Shown here piece by piece: positions 51,746 through 61,477 of a DNA stretch of 64,000 nucleotides. Position numbers and translations under genes: made by a program. Location: assembly GCF_028471905.1 (NCBI RefSeq), contig NZ_CP116902.1:1028501-1092500 (forward strand). The letters are read 5' to 3'. Below the pieces are notes generated by a model, which was not told where the DNA came from, ran no database searches, and saw only the letters and a list, made by a program, of their open reading frames with translations. Source of the stretch: Aneurinibacillus uraniidurans (GTDB lineage: Bacteria; Bacillota; Bacilli; Aneurinibacillales; Aneurinibacillaceae). Numbering within the stretch: the first letter of the stretch is position 1; every line of letters begins with the position of its first letter.

Positions 51746-51757
51746 TAAAGCGCTTTA
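51746..51757. promoter_or_regulatory. Palindromic cre-like site upstream of acsA
   Basis: TAAAGCGCTTTA is a perfect 12-base palindrome with the AAnCGnTT core of CcpA sites, about 90 bases before the acsA start. It deviates from the full cre consensus at three outer positions. A leader hairpin AGCCTT/AAGGCT follows near 51803-51818. Confidence 0.4.
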
Positions 51758-51849
51758 ATTCTTGTGCAATTTGTAGTAAAGTGTTGTATAACAAATAAAA
51801 AAAGCCTTCTTGAAAGGCTATTAATAATCCAGGATGGGGGCAGAAAACC

Positions 51850-53571
51850 ATGGCTACAACAGAAAGATCAAAAGATATTATGCTGTTAGATAACACAGCG
51901 AACCTTAAGGATTATGATGAGGCTGTTCGTACAGCTAATTGGAAAGAAATCGAAAAAAACTTTTCTTGGTATACAACAGGAAAAGTTAACATGGTATACG
52001 AAGCGATTGACCGTCATGTAGATAATGGTCAGGGCGAGAAAACCGCACTTCTTTATACAGATGGAGAGCGGGACGAGCAGTACACATATGCACAGCTTCG
52101 CGAACTGTCGAGCCGTTTTGCGAATGGTCTTCGTTCCAAAGGTGTTAAGAAAGGTGATCGCGTATTTATTTTTATGCCGCGTAGCCCAGAGTTGTTTATT
52201 GCACTTCTTGGTATTGTGCGCATTGGTGCAATTGCAGGTCCGTTATTTGAGGCATTCATGGAAGATGCTGTGCGTGACCGTCTCCAAGATAGCGGTGCGG
52301 TAGCTGTTGTGACAACACCAGGACTTCTGTACCGCATCCCGGTACAGGATCTGCCAGAATTGAAACATGTTATTCTGGTTAGTGCTGAAGAGAAAACAGC
52401 TGACAATCAAGTATTGTACGAAGAGCTGATGAGTGTATCGGCTGATTATACAATTGAATGGGGAGAACGTGAATCCGGCATGCTGCTTCACTATACATCC
52501 GGTTCCACAGGTAAGCCAAAAGGCGTTTTGCAGGTGCATGATGCGATGATCCATCAGTACATGGCAGGCAAATGGGTGTATGACCTGCGCGAAGGTGATG
52601 TTTACTGGTGTACAGCGGACCCAGGCTGGGTAACAGGGACATCAGCAGGCATGTGGTCTCCATGGCTTAACGGTGTAACGGTTGTATTGCGCGGTGGACG
52701 TTTTAAACCAGCTGACTGGTATGCAACACTTGAGAAATACAAAGTTAACGTTTGGTTCAGTGCGCCAACTGCATTCCGTATGCTGATGGGTGAAGGGGAC
52801 GAGCTGCCGAAGCGCTTCGATCTGTCTACTCTCCGTCACGTTCTCTCTGCTGGTGAGCCGCTCAATCCAGAGGTAATTCGTTGGGGACTTGATGTACTTG
52901 ACCGCCGCATCCATGATAACTGGTGGATGACTGAAACAGGTTCTTCGATCTGTGCTAACTATCGGTCTATGCCAATCCGTCCAGGTTCAATGGGTAAGCC
53001 GCTTCCGTTTATCAAAATGGCAATTGTCGATGATGAAGGGAATGAACTTCCACCGAACACAATGGGCAACCTGGCAATCATGCCGCCATGGCCAGCGATG
53101 ATGCGTCAGATCTGGAACAACCCAGCGAAATATGAAGAATACTTCCAGACTGGCTGGTACTTGTCCGGTGACTCTGCTTATATGGATGAAGACGGTTATT
53201 TCTGGTTCGAAGGTCGTGTGGATGATGTTATTAACACATCAGGTGAGCGTGTAGGACCATTTGAAGTTGAAAGTAAGCTTGTGGAGCATCCATCAGTAGC
53301 GGAAGCGGGCGTTATCGGTGTACCGGATCCGGTACGCGGTGAGATCATCAAAGCGTTCATTACGCTTCGTGCAGGATATGAAGAAAGTGATGAACTTAAA
53401 GAAGAGATTCGTGTATTCGTGAAGGAGCGTCTGGCTGCGCATGCCGCGCCGCGTCAGATTGAATTCCGTGACAAGCTTCCGAAGACACGTTCCGGTAAAA
53501 TTATGCGTCGTGTTTTGAAAGCATGGGAGCTTGGCCTTCCGACAGGAGATTTGTCTACAATGGAAGATTAG
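51850..53571 (+). CDS. acsA: Acetyl-CoA synthetase AcsA
   Basis: A 573-residue AMP-forming acetyl-CoA synthetase of the Bacillus AcsA type. It contains YTSGSTGKPKGVL, the acyl-pocket region WCTADPGWVTGTSAGMW, WWMTETGS, YLSGDSAYMDEDGYF and the C-terminal PKTRSGKIMRR. K550 there is the lysine that AcuA acetylates to switch the enzyme off in B. subtilis. The protein is close to B. subtilis AcsA over its whole length. GGATGGGGGCAG precedes the ATG. No acuABC genes are nearby; carbon control through the upstream palindrome is possible. Confidence 0.94.
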   Translation: MATTERSKDIMLLDNTANLKDYDEAVRTANWKEIEKNFSWYTTGKVNMVYEAIDRHVDNGQGEKTALLYTDGERDEQYTYAQLRELSSRFANGLRSKGVKKGDRVFIFMPRSPELFIALLGIVRIGAIAGPLFEAFMEDAVRDRLQDSGAVAVVTTPGLLYRIPVQDLPELKHVILVSAEEKTADNQVLYEELMSVSADYTIEWGERESGMLLHYTSGSTGKPKGVLQVHDAMIHQYMAGKWVYDLREGDVYWCTADPGWVTGTSAGMWSPWLNGVTVVLRGGRFKPADWYATLEKYKVNVWFSAPTAFRMLMGEGDELPKRFDLSTLRHVLSAGEPLNPEVIRWGLDVLDRRIHDNWWMTETGSSICANYRSMPIRPGSMGKPLPFIKMAIVDDEGNELPPNTMGNLAIMPPWPAMMRQIWNNPAKYEEYFQTGWYLSGDSAYMDEDGYFWFEGRVDDVINTSGERVGPFEVESKLVEHPSVAEAGVIGVPDPVRGEIIKAFITLRAGYEESDELKEEIRVFVKERLAAHAAPRQIEFRDKLPKTRSGKIMRRVLKAWELGLPTGDLSTMED

Positions 53572-53578
53572 TTATAAA

Positions 53579-53614
53579 AAGAACGGTGCAGGATGTAATC
53601 CGCACCGTTCTTTT
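53579..53614. terminator. Bidirectional terminator between acsA and exonuclease genes
   Basis: GAACGGTGC and GCACCGTTC with an inner GGAT/ATCC pair, flanked by AAAAA and TTTT. Confidence 0.9.
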
Positions 53615-53623
53615 GTGTGTTTT

Positions 53624-54379
53624 TTATATAGAAGCATAGCCTGTTTCCTGTCTCTGACGAAGTAAGTGCATCGTCTTAATATAACCTTCAAGGCCGTGCA
53701 GGGTCTCGATGCCACGCTTCTCTAATTCATCAAGGAAGCAGAGAAATAGCTCAGCAGTCATTACCGCATCACCAAGCGCAGTGTGGCGCCCTTCGACCTG
53801 AATATGATATAGGTCAAGTAAGGTGTCAAGCCCATATGACTTATTGTTCGGAAGTATATGATAGGAGATCGACATTGTATCAATAACGGGGTTGTTTAAC
53901 TTTGTCTTGCATAGCTTTTTAAGCTTGGTGTTCAGGAAGTTTATATCGAAGTCTGCGCAGTGGGCAACCAGGTAGTCATCTCCGATAAATTGCAGGAATT
54001 TATGAAGGACTGGCAGAACGGGAGGAGCATCTGCGACATCTTCATTGGAAATTCCTGTGATTTCTGTCACGATCGCTGGAATCGGTTTGCGTGGTTGGAT
54101 TAGTTCATGGAAGAGTTTTTCCTGAATGGCACCGTTTTCAACAACGACTGCGCCAATGGAAATAATCTCATCACCTGCATACGGATGAAATCCGGTCGTC
54201 TCTGTATCAAACACAATAAAGCGCATCCGTTTTAATAGCTGATCTTCATAAGTATGACGGTTCACGGAAGCAATCATAGTCTGGATGTCCGCGACTAGAT
54301 CAGGGTCAAGGGCAGGCTTTTCTTTGTACCAGCTGGTTGTGATGTGCTTGATGTATTTACCAAGTGGAAATGAGTACAT
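53624..54379 (-). CDS. DEDDh 3'-5' exonuclease (DNA polymerase III epsilon-like)
   Basis: A 251-residue exonuclease. Motif Exo I is IVFDTETTGFHP, Exo II is LVAHCADFDINFLN, and Exo III is HTALGDAVMTAELF with the histidine of the DEDDh class. An N-terminal extension of about 50 residues precedes the nuclease fold. It probably degrades or proofreads nucleic acid; in acsA neighbourhoods of other Firmicutes similar exonucleases occur beside nucleotidyltransferase/CBS proteins, which are absent here. AAGGATGTGACAG precedes the ATG. Confidence 0.88.
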   Translation of the reverse strand: MYSFPLGKYIKHITTSWYKEKPALDPDLVADIQTMIASVNRHTYEDQLLKRMRFIVFDTETTGFHPYAGDEIISIGAVVVENGAIQEKLFHELIQPRKPIPAIVTEITGISNEDVADAPPVLPVLHKFLQFIGDDYLVAHCADFDINFLNTKLKKLCKTKLNNPVIDTMSISYHILPNNKSYGLDTLLDLYHIQVEGRHTALGDAVMTAELFLCFLDELEKRGIETLHGLEGYIKTMHLLRQRQETGYASI

Positions 54380-54560
54380 CTTCTGTCACATCCTTCTCTC
54401 CTTAAGAATCTTTTTTCTTAGATTTGCAAGCGTTCTCATTCTTTTATCATACGTCATAAGGAGGATAATGTACAGATTATTTAGAAAATTAGTAAGGAGT
54501 ATTCAATGATTGACGGAGAGAAGCATTCGGAGTACGATGAAAACAATTCAATACAAAAAC

Positions 54561-54647
54561 GACCACTAGGGGAGCATAGTTGCTGAGAGGGGCAGTCGTC
54601 CCGACCCTTATAACCTGATGCGGATAATGCCGATGGAGGGAAGTGGA
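54561..54647 (+). ncRNA. TPP riboswitch
   Basis: The Thi-box pattern is clear: ACCACTAGGGGAGC, GCTGAGAGGG, GACCCTTATAACCTGATGCG and GGATAATGCCGATGGAGGGA, closed by AGTGG pairing with the first CCACT. It heads an operon for uptake and phosphorylation of the thiamin pyrimidine. A terminator hairpin lies 30 bases later. Confidence 0.96.
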
Positions 54648-54675
54648 GCCGATCTGTTTTTATGCTTGCAGACAC

Positions 54676-54703
54676 GCGCCACTCCATAGGAGGGCGCTTT
54701 TTC
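54676..54703 (+). terminator. TPP-controlled terminator
   Basis: GCGCCACTCC and GGAGGGCGC form a hairpin followed by TTTTT. Its CCACT can pair with the AGTGG that closes the aptamer (54642-54646), giving a plausible antiterminator when TPP is absent. Confidence 0.8.
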
Positions 54704-54733
54704 TATGGAAATGGATCGAAGGAGGGAGAGCTA

Positions 54734-55480
54734 ATGCTTGCTGTTCACCAGTTAACATATCAGTATCCAAAGAGCAGTACACCGGTATTGGATCATGTAT
54801 CGTTTGCTGTACAACAGGGTGAATTCGTCTCGCTGATCGGGGCGAGCGGGTCTGGGAAAAGCACGATCTTTCGGTTGATAGCAGGGCTTGCCGAACCGAA
54901 TGCGGGCAGCATCCAAATTGGTGGCGTCCAAGAAAAGAATAGACTGGGAAAAGTAGCGCTGATGCCGCAAAAAGATCTGCTCCTTCCGTGGCGCACGGTG
55001 CTGGATAATATTTTGCTTCCGGCAGAAATAGCAGGGCAGCCAAGAGAAGAGGCTGTTCGGCAGGCGCAGGAGTGGATCATTCGCGCCGGGCTGTCCGGTT
55101 ATGCAGATGCGTATCCATCCCAGCTGTCTGGTGGAATGCGGCAGCGGGTATCGTTTTTGCGAACCATTATGACAGGGGCTGATGTTCTGTTGCTGGATGA
55201 ACCATTCGGGGCACTTGACACGCTAACCCGTCAGGATATGCAGGAATGGCTGCTAAGCATTTGGGAACAGCTTGGCAAAACAGTACTCTTTATTACGCAT
55301 GATATTGAAGAAGCAGTGCTTGTAAGTGATCGAGTGCTTGTGCTGCGTCCAGGTGAAAATTGCGTGGAGATGCCGATTCAACTGCGTCGTCCACGTACGA
55401 AAGAACTGGTCTTCACACCGGAGTTTACCGCGTATCGCCAGCAGTTGACACATATGATCAGCGGGAGGAAGGGAAAATGA
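54734..55480 (+). CDS. thiZ: ABC transporter ATPase for thiamin pyrimidine (ThiZ-like)
   Basis: A 248-residue nitrate/taurine-type ABC ATPase. It has Walker A GASGSGKST, the Q-loop LMPQKDLLLPWRTVLDN, signature LSGGMRQRV, Walker B VLLLDEPFGALD and the H-loop ITHDIEEA. It stands first behind a TPP riboswitch and is followed by permease and NMT1/THI5-type binding protein, the ThiXYZ arrangement that imports formylaminopyrimidine or HMP. GGAGGGAGAG precedes the ATG. The stop overlaps the permease start. Confidence 0.9.
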   Translation: MLAVHQLTYQYPKSSTPVLDHVSFAVQQGEFVSLIGASGSGKSTIFRLIAGLAEPNAGSIQIGGVQEKNRLGKVALMPQKDLLLPWRTVLDNILLPAEIAGQPREEAVRQAQEWIIRAGLSGYADAYPSQLSGGMRQRVSFLRTIMTGADVLLLDEPFGALDTLTRQDMQEWLLSIWEQLGKTVLFITHDIEEAVLVSDRVLVLRPGENCVEMPIQLRRPRTKELVFTPEFTAYRQQLTHMISGRKGK

Positions 55481-56226
55481 GAAGGCAGTTACATACATAC
55501 TGGCCAGCCGCTGTTTTTTTCGTAGTGCTGCTAGCTGCCTGGGAGATCGGTGTCAAAATGGGCGGCGTTCCGTCTTTCATCCTTCCGGCACCGAGCGAGA
55601 TTATGGCAGGGCTGATCAGCTACAGCGATGAACTGTTCGGTGTTCACCTGTTGGCTACATTTGAAGAGATGATGATAGGGCTCTTGCTATCCATTCTGCT
55701 AGCCGTTGTCCTGTCCGTGCTGATGTTTTTCTCGCCGTTGTTTGAGAAGATGTTTTATCCCGTATTGATCGTGTCCCAGACGGTTCCACTCATTGCGATC
55801 GCTCCGGTGTTTGCCCTCTGGTTTGGCTACTCGCTGTCTTCAAAGGTTGCGGTGGTCGTACTTATTTCGTTTTTTCCGCTTGTCGTCAGCTTGTATGACG
55901 GATTGAAGTCAGGAGATTCAGAAGTGGTGGATTTGCTGCGGACGTTTGGAGCAAACCGAGCGCAGATTTTCTGGAAAGCTCAAGTACCGATGGCACTGCC
56001 GTCGTTTTTCTCCGGATTGAAGGTTGCAGCCGTGTTCAGTGTAACGGGCGCTACAATTGGAGAATGGCTTGGAGCGGAACAGGGGCTTGGTTATTTCGGA
56101 CGGCGCATGTCTTCTTCGCTGCGAGCAGATGGCGTATTTGCGTCTGTGCTTGTACTAGCACTGCTCGGCGTGCTCATGTTTATTGTTGCGTATGCATTGG
56201 AGAAGAGAATCGTAAAACATAAATAA
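55477..56226 (+). CDS. thiX: ABC transporter permease (ThiX-like)
   Basis: A 249-residue permease of the SsuC/TauC family with six helices. The EAA loop that contacts the ATPase is LLRTFGANRAQIFWKAQVPM (about residues 147-166). The start ATG overlaps the thiZ stop (ATGA) with GGGAGGAAGGG just before. It forms the channel of the thiamin-precursor importer; assignment to this substrate rests on the riboswitch and on thiD in the same operon. Confidence 0.9.
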   Translation: MRRQLHTYWPAAVFFVVLLAAWEIGVKMGGVPSFILPAPSEIMAGLISYSDELFGVHLLATFEEMMIGLLLSILLAVVLSVLMFFSPLFEKMFYPVLIVSQTVPLIAIAPVFALWFGYSLSSKVAVVVLISFFPLVVSLYDGLKSGDSEVVDLLRTFGANRAQIFWKAQVPMALPSFFSGLKVAAVFSVTGATIGEWLGAEQGLGYFGRRMSSSLRADGVFASVLVLALLGVLMFIVAYALEKRIVKHK

Positions 56227-56245
56227 AAGAAAAGAGGAATGGACG

Positions 56246-57262
56246 ATGCAGAAAAGTCGGATAGGTAAGGCATTATTTGTATGTTTATGTGCGATGCTGC
56301 TGCTTGCCGGATGCGGCAGTCAGACAGGGCCAGCTAAACAGGAGGGAGCTTCGGACAAGCCGAAGGAAAAACTAACGATTATGCTGGATTGGTACCCGAA
56401 TGCGGTACATTCGTTCTTGTATACGGCGATGAAAAAAGGATATTTTGCGGAAGAGGGCATTGATCTTGATATTCAGATGCCAGCCGAAACGAATGACCCG
56501 CTCCGTATGGCAGCAGCGAACAAAATTGATCTGGCGTTTACGTATCAGCCAGCTGTAGCCATTGCACGTAGCGAAGGGGTACCGGTAAAATCGATTGCGT
56601 CTGTTGTTCGCCATCCGTTAAATGTTGTACTGGTGCCGAAGGACAGTCCGATTCATTCGCCAAAAGATTTTGCGGGCAAAAAAATTGGCTATCCGTCCAT
56701 GCCGCTTGATGAAGTGAATATCCAGACGATGATGGAAAAAGACGGAGCTGATTTTAAACAGGCGAAAATGACAGATATCGGGTTTGATATTGTTTCTGCA
56801 CTGGCTACAAACCGGGTAGACGCGGTAATTGGTGGCTATAAAAATCATGAGCAACTTTTGCTTGATAAAAAAGGCTTCCCGGTTCGCGCAATTAATCTAT
56901 CCGACTATGGCGTGCCGGATTCATCTGAGCTTGTTATTGCGGCAAGCGATAAAACGATCGCAGACAAAAAAGATTTACTTGCTCGTTTCTGGAAAGCAGC
57001 ATCTAAAGGACAGGACTACGTGTTGAATCATAAGCAGGAGGGGCTTGGCTATCTGCTTGCAAACGAAAAGAAAGAATTCCCGCTTGAAAAAGATGTGGAA
57101 GAAAAAAGCCTGGATATTCTTCTGCCGCTTATGAATGAGCAAGGACAGCCATTTGGCGCTCAATCTGCAGATCAATGGACGAAAGTAGTAGACTGGCTGA
57201 AGAAAAACAAACAGGTTAAGCCGGATGTAAAGCCGGAAGATTGTTTTACTGCCCTGCCGTAG
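56246..57262 (+). CDS. thiY: Thiamin-pyrimidine-binding lipoprotein (ThiY-like)
   Basis: A 338-residue solute-binding lipoprotein with lipobox LLAGC and an NMT1/THI5-like fold (KLTIMLDWYPNAVHSFLYTA, MAAANKIDLAFTYQPAVAIA, IGYPSMPLDEVNIQTMM). The WYPN stretch is shared with THI5 and ThiY proteins that bind the pyrimidine part of thiamin. A signal peptide precedes Cys23. It sits between thiX and thiD under the TPP riboswitch. AAGAAAAGAGGAATGG lies upstream of the ATG. Confidence 0.9.
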   Translation: MQKSRIGKALFVCLCAMLLLAGCGSQTGPAKQEGASDKPKEKLTIMLDWYPNAVHSFLYTAMKKGYFAEEGIDLDIQMPAETNDPLRMAAANKIDLAFTYQPAVAIARSEGVPVKSIASVVRHPLNVVLVPKDSPIHSPKDFAGKKIGYPSMPLDEVNIQTMMEKDGADFKQAKMTDIGFDIVSALATNRVDAVIGGYKNHEQLLLDKKGFPVRAINLSDYGVPDSSELVIAASDKTIADKKDLLARFWKAASKGQDYVLNHKQEGLGYLLANEKKEFPLEKDVEEKSLDILLPLMNEQGQPFGAQSADQWTKVVDWLKKNKQVKPDVKPEDCFTALP

Positions 57263-57306
57263 ATGTAGGGCAAAGTAACAGGCATATTGAGTAGGAGGAA
57301 GACAAA

Positions 57307-58113
57307 ATGGCTGTATACAAAGCACTTACCATCGCAGGTTCAGACAGTGGCGGCGGAGCAGGCATTCAGGCTGATATAAAAACATTTCAAGAACTTGGTG
57401 TGTTCGGTATGTCGGTACTAACTGCCTTGACGGCACAAAATACAAACGGCGTGCACGGTGTATTCGCCGTGCCGCCTGAATTCGTTGCGCAGCAGCTGGA
57501 TGCGGTGCTATCTGATCTTGGAACGGACGCCGTGAAAACAGGTATGCTGTTTGATAGCTCGATTATTCGTACGGTTGCGGATAAGTTGAAGGAGTACAAG
57601 GTGAAAAATTATGTACTCGACCCGGTGATGATTGCGAAAGGCGGAGCACCGCTGCTGCTTGAAGAAGCAGTTGCTGCAGTAAAGGAGCATCTGCTTCCGC
57701 TTTCGATGGTTGTTACGCCGAATTTGCCGGAAGCAGAGGTGCTGACCGGCATGAAAAGGATTGAAACGATTGAAGAGATGAAAGAAGCTGCTTATATCCT
57801 GCATGCAGGTGGAGCGGCAAATGTTGTTATTAAAGGCGGGCATGGAACGGGTCCACAGGTGACCGATCTTTTATATGATGGAGATACGTTCACGGAGATG
57901 ACGGCAGATCGTTTCGATACACCGCATACACATGGAACGGGCTGTACATTTGCAGCCGCAACCGCAGCGGGTCTGGCGCAGGGGATGTCGGTGTCTGATG
58001 CAGTTAAGCAGGCGAAGGCGTTTATTACAGCCGCTATTACGCATCCACTTGGGATTGGAAGCGGACATGGTCCAACCAATCACTGGGCATACAATCGATG
58101 TGAGAAATTGTAG
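57307..58113 (+). CDS. thiD: Hydroxymethylpyrimidine/phosphomethylpyrimidine kinase ThiD
   Basis: A 268-residue ribokinase-fold kinase that phosphorylates HMP and HMP-P. It shows TIAGSDSGGGAGIQADIKTF, PVMIAKGG, VTPNLPEAEVL, the anion-hole motif HTHGTGCTFAAA and GHGPTNHWA at the C-terminus. GTAGGAGGAAGAC precedes the ATG. As the last gene of the riboswitch operon it converts the imported pyrimidine to the form used by ThiE. Confidence 0.95.
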   Translation: MAVYKALTIAGSDSGGGAGIQADIKTFQELGVFGMSVLTALTAQNTNGVHGVFAVPPEFVAQQLDAVLSDLGTDAVKTGMLFDSSIIRTVADKLKEYKVKNYVLDPVMIAKGGAPLLLEEAVAAVKEHLLPLSMVVTPNLPEAEVLTGMKRIETIEEMKEAAYILHAGGAANVVIKGGHGTGPQVTDLLYDGDTFTEMTADRFDTPHTHGTGCTFAAATAAGLAQGMSVSDAVKQAKAFITAAITHPLGIGSGHGPTNHWAYNRCEKL

Positions 58114-58121
58114 AGAAGCAT

Positions 58122-58156
58122 AAAAAAATGACGACCAATTGGTCGTCATTTTTTTT
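58122..58156. terminator. Bidirectional terminator after thiD
   Basis: AAATGACGACCAATTGGTCG and its continuation form a perfect palindromic stem with A and T tracts on either side. It also overlaps the end of the convergent phaR-like gene. Confidence 0.9.
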
Positions 58157-58508
58157 GTGCTGCCGTTTTCGGCTTATCAAGCAAATTTTTTAGTTCATCA
58201 AGCTTAGCGAGAATCTCATCATCGACCCGCTCATCAAGCTTCTCTACTTTTTCTTCAAGCTGGATTACAAGCTGGGCAACACGGGCAATCTCTTCTTTAT
58301 TCGGGAGATTGTTCTCATGTAAAACTTGGTCAATCATTTTCTTATATTGATCCTGGGAGTAGAAGAACCACTTTTGATACTCGCCGATCATCGAGGAGTA
58401 TTCATTCGTTTTAACGAAGTCGTCCATTGTTTTTCCCCATGTTTTTTCGACGAGATCATACCAGCTTTTCCACATTTGAACCGGATCGAACGTTTGATCA
58501 GATGCCAA
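58146..58508 (-). CDS. PhaR-like polyhydroxyalkanoate synthase subunit / phasin-like protein
   Basis: A 120-residue helical protein. Its N-terminal FDPVQMWKSWYDLVEKTW and the IARVAQLVIQLEEKVEKLDE coiled-coil segment resemble PhaR (class IV PHA synthase subunit) and phasins of Bacillus megaterium, though it is shorter. It diverges from a PhaQ-type repressor gene, which strengthens the PHA link. No phaC or phaB is in the window. A granule-associated or synthase-partner role is likely; which of the two cannot be told. Confidence 0.65.
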   Translation of the reverse strand: MASDQTFDPVQMWKSWYDLVEKTWGKTMDDFVKTNEYSSMIGEYQKWFFYSQDQYKKMIDQVLHENNLPNKEEIARVAQLVIQLEEKVEKLDERVDDEILAKLDELKNLLDKPKTAAQKK

Positions 58509-58667
58509 GTGAATCCCTCCTGTTTTTTAATCCCTCAATCTTTATATTACGTGGAATAGTAAAAATATACAAACAAAAATTGTGAAAAGACTAAAAATTA
58601 TGCGGTCATATTTTTAATAACGTAACAATATATATAGAATGAATGACATAAACGAGGAGGAGTAGGA

Positions 58668-59051
58668 ATGAGGAATAGCAAATCTGATAAGGTTTTAGAG
58701 CGGGTAAACGCTGCTGGTAATCCAAAGACGCTCCTTATTCCATGTGTGCTGCTGTTGCTTCGTAACGTAAATACACACGGATATCAAATCATTCAGGACC
58801 TGATGAATTTTGGCTTTTCCTCTCTAGATCATGGACATATTTATCGGATTTTACGTCAGCTAGAGAGTGATAAACTAGTAGAATCATATTGGGAAATTTC
58901 GAGTGGAGGGCCACCAAGACGGATGTACTCCCTTACAGAAGCAGGCACAGCGTATCTGGATGTATGGTCAGAAGCGCTAGAACGGTATCAGTATACACTG
59001 GATCGTTTTTTTTCTATGTATGAACGACTATTATTCCCGTCAGAAAAATAG
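58668..59051 (+). CDS. phaQ: PadR-family regulator PhaQ
   Basis: A 127-residue winged-helix protein. The PadR-type fold shows LIPCVLLLLRNVNTHGYQII, DHGHIYRILRQLESDKLVES and the wing GGPPRRMYSLTEAG. It fits the PhaQ group, a poly-3-hydroxybutyrate-responsive repressor that controls phasin genes in Bacillus. The divergent phaR-like gene and its 160-base AT-rich gap are the expected setting for its operator, though I could not pick out a palindrome. GGAGGAGTAGG precedes the ATG. Confidence 0.82.
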   Translation: MRNSKSDKVLERVNAAGNPKTLLIPCVLLLLRNVNTHGYQIIQDLMNFGFSSLDHGHIYRILRQLESDKLVESYWEISSGGPPRRMYSLTEAGTAYLDVWSEALERYQYTLDRFFSMYERLLFPSEK

Positions 59052-59130
59052 TAAGTATAAAGCAGGAAAACGCTATCATAAGGAGAAGGTATTATAAAAT
59101 GCTATGCTTCATGAATATGGGGGGATATGA

Positions 59131-60804
59131 TTGTTTCAAAAATTAAATGACGTTTCGATTAAAGTTAAGCTCATTGGTACGATGCTATTGATTACGCTTG
59201 TACCACTTATGGTGGCAGGCTATTTAAATTATACATCAGCCTATAAAAGTGTGTATGACATGACTGTACAGGATTTGAAATATATGACTGCCATGAAAGC
59301 GAGAGAGGTTGAGGTCGCGCTTCCAGGTGAGCCTAATGGCGGGATTTCATCTGATAAGATCAAGCAAATTGTTGATGATGTAAAGAAAAATTACTACGAG
59401 AAAAATGGCATTACAGGTTACGCTTACATTATGGATAGCAAAGGTGGAGTGATGTATCATCCAGATCCTGCGATGATTGGGACAAACATCGGGGGGGAGA
59501 CATTCGCCAAACAAATTCTTGCTGAGAAAAATGGATATATTACATATCCGTGGAAGGGCGAGGAGAAAGTAGCTTCGTTTATTCAATTGTCGAACGGTTG
59601 GGAAGTTGTCATCGGTACCTACACCAAGGATATGATGAAACCGCTTTACGTCATTCGAACAGAGATGTTTGTGGTTAGCTTTGGGGCGGCGATTCTGGCT
59701 ATTATTGCGGGCTATATTATCGTTATGGCTTTGACCAGGCCGATAGAAAAGCTAGTGACCGCCATGAGAAAAGCGGAGACAGGTGATGTAACTATACATG
59801 TGAAGCCAAGCTCCAATGATGAAGTGGGTCAGTTGACCCATATGTTTAATAAGATGGTAACTCAATTCCGCAGCATGCTGCATCAGGTACATGAAGTATC
59901 CCAGCAGGTAGCAGCTTCTTCACAGGAATTAACAGCGAGTGCTAATGAAAGCACGCGGGCGTCCGAACAGATCTCAGAAGCTTCTCAGGAGATCGCATCG
60001 GGATCGGAAGGCCAGATGGAGAGTGTGGAACGTACAACTAGGGCGCTGCATGAAATGAACGCAAACATTCAGGACATTTCCAACAAGATTCATACCGTAC
60101 GGAATGATTCTTCTGTGGTGATGAAATATGCGCATGAAGGGGAAGACTCGCTTAAGAAGGTTGTATGGGAAATGAATGAAATTTCATGTAAAGTAAATGA
60201 CACGGAAAAGCAAATTCGTGAATTGGGTGAGCGTTCGGAAGCGATTATGGGCATTATTAGCACGATTCACCAGATCAGTGAACAGACGAACTTACTAGCG
60301 CTGAATGCGGCCATTGAAGCTGCACGTGCTGGAGAACAGGGAAAAAGCTTTGCCGTCGTTGCACAAGAGATTCGCAAGCTGGCCGAACAATCAGGTCGCT
60401 CCGCCGCAGAGATTGCGACACTGATCTCTGATATTCATAATAAGATTGAAACGGCAGTTCATTCGATGGGGGAAAGCAGCCAGGTTGTGTCAGAAGGCCG
60501 GAAAGTAGTAGAAGGAGCCGGGGCAGCATTTGTGTCTATTATGAAAGCGATTGAAGACTTGAATAAGCAGATTGAGCTTGTTACGGCTTCATCGGAGACT
60601 ATTTCAGACCATACTGGCCGAATTGTGAAGCAGGGAGATGAGGTTTCTAGGCTGGCTTCGATTGCAGCGGCTGATACACAGGAGGTAGCTGCAGCTTCTG
60701 AAGAGCAGACGGCTACGATGGAAGAGATCAATGCCGCATCCGAGATGCTGGCGCAAATGGCTGAGCGGTTACAGGAACATGTAAACCAGTTTAAAATTTC
60801 GTAA
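59131..60804 (+). CDS. Methyl-accepting chemotaxis protein
   Basis: A 557-residue chemoreceptor. There is an N-terminal helix (about residues 13-33), an extracytoplasmic single Cache domain (about 37-170, with [18 protein letters not shown] and [10 protein letters not shown]), a second helix (about 178-200), a HAMP domain ([20 protein letters not shown]) and a signalling domain with the hairpin tip [20 protein letters not shown]. The sensed ligand is not clear; Cache domains of this kind bind small organic acids or amino acids. The TTG start follows GGGGGG. No che gene is near. Confidence 0.92.
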   Translation: MFQKLNDVSIKVKLIGTMLLITLVPLMVAGYLNYTSAYKSVYDMTVQDLKYMTAMKAREVEVALPGEPNGGISSDKIKQIVDDVKKNYYEKNGITGYAYIMDSKGGVMYHPDPAMIGTNIGGETFAKQILAEKNGYITYPWKGEEKVASFIQLSNGWEVVIGTYTKDMMKPLYVIRTEMFVVSFGAAILAIIAGYIIVMALTRPIEKLVTAMRKAETGDVTIHVKPSSNDEVGQLTHMFNKMVTQFRSMLHQVHEVSQQVAASSQELTASANESTRASEQISEASQEIASGSEGQMESVERTTRALHEMNANIQDISNKIHTVRNDSSVVMKYAHEGEDSLKKVVWEMNEISCKVNDTEKQIRELGERSEAIMGIISTIHQISEQTNLLALNAAIEAARAGEQGKSFAVVAQEIRKLAEQSGRSAAEIATLISDIHNKIETAVHSMGESSQVVSEGRKVVEGAGAAFVSIMKAIEDLNKQIELVTASSETISDHTGRIVKQGDEVSRLASIAAADTQEVAAASEEQTATMEEINAASEMLAQMAERLQEHVNQFKIS

Positions 60805-60865
60805 TGTATAGAATTCTGCCTCTTGATTCGCTAGAATAAGAAACAGGAGCGGGAGGTGAACATAA

Positions 60866-61450
60866 ATGGATTACGTAGAACGGAATCGTGCTTCTTTTGA
60901 TAAACTGGCACACCAGTCCGGACTAAAGTGGCGCCATCGGGAATTAACCATACAGTTTATTTCCAGTTTTCAGATGCTGCTTGGCGGCAATCGTGTACTG
61001 GACCTTGGGTGTGGGGCTGGACATGATGCATTGCGCCTGAAGCGATACAACCTGCAGGTTCAAGGGCTGGATATTAGTGAAGTGATGCTTGCGGAAGCAA
61101 AGCAGCATGTACAGGGTGTTGAGTTTATCCAGGGCGATTTCCGCCATATCCCGACTGATGATGATCTGTATGATGGTGTATGGGCGAATGCATCGCTCAT
61201 TTATTTAACAAAAGACGATTTTCATAAAGCAGCAGATGAAGTATACCGGGTGTTGAAGCCGGGCGGAGTATTTTTTTCATCGTACCGCATTGGAGAAGGT
61301 TCCTGTGTGTCGGAGGGGATTTTTAATCAGCTGTACGGTGAGGAAGAAATTCAAAACATTCTTCGCTCGCATGGTTTCCGCATTTTCGATCGGATGAATA
61401 CGAAAGATGAAGATGATACATTCTTCAGTTTGTATGCGGTTAAACAATAG
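60866..61450 (+). CDS. Class I SAM-dependent methyltransferase
   Basis: A 194-residue methyltransferase. Motif I is RVLDLGCGAGHDALRLKRYN (about residues 44-63), motif II is VQGLDISEVML and motif IV is YDGVWANASLIYL, followed by VLKPGGVFFSSY. This resembles small-molecule methyltransferases of the ubiE/tellurite-resistance type; the substrate is unknown. GGGAGGTGAAC precedes the ATG. A long hairpin lies between it and the convergent thioesterase gene. Confidence 0.82.
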   Translation: MDYVERNRASFDKLAHQSGLKWRHRELTIQFISSFQMLLGGNRVLDLGCGAGHDALRLKRYNLQVQGLDISEVMLAEAKQHVQGVEFIQGDFRHIPTDDDLYDGVWANASLIYLTKDDFHKAADEVYRVLKPGGVFFSSYRIGEGSCVSEGIFNQLYGEEEIQNILRSHGFRIFDRMNTKDEDDTFFSLYAVKQ

Positions 61451-61477
61451 CAGTACATATAGAAATCGAACACGGCT

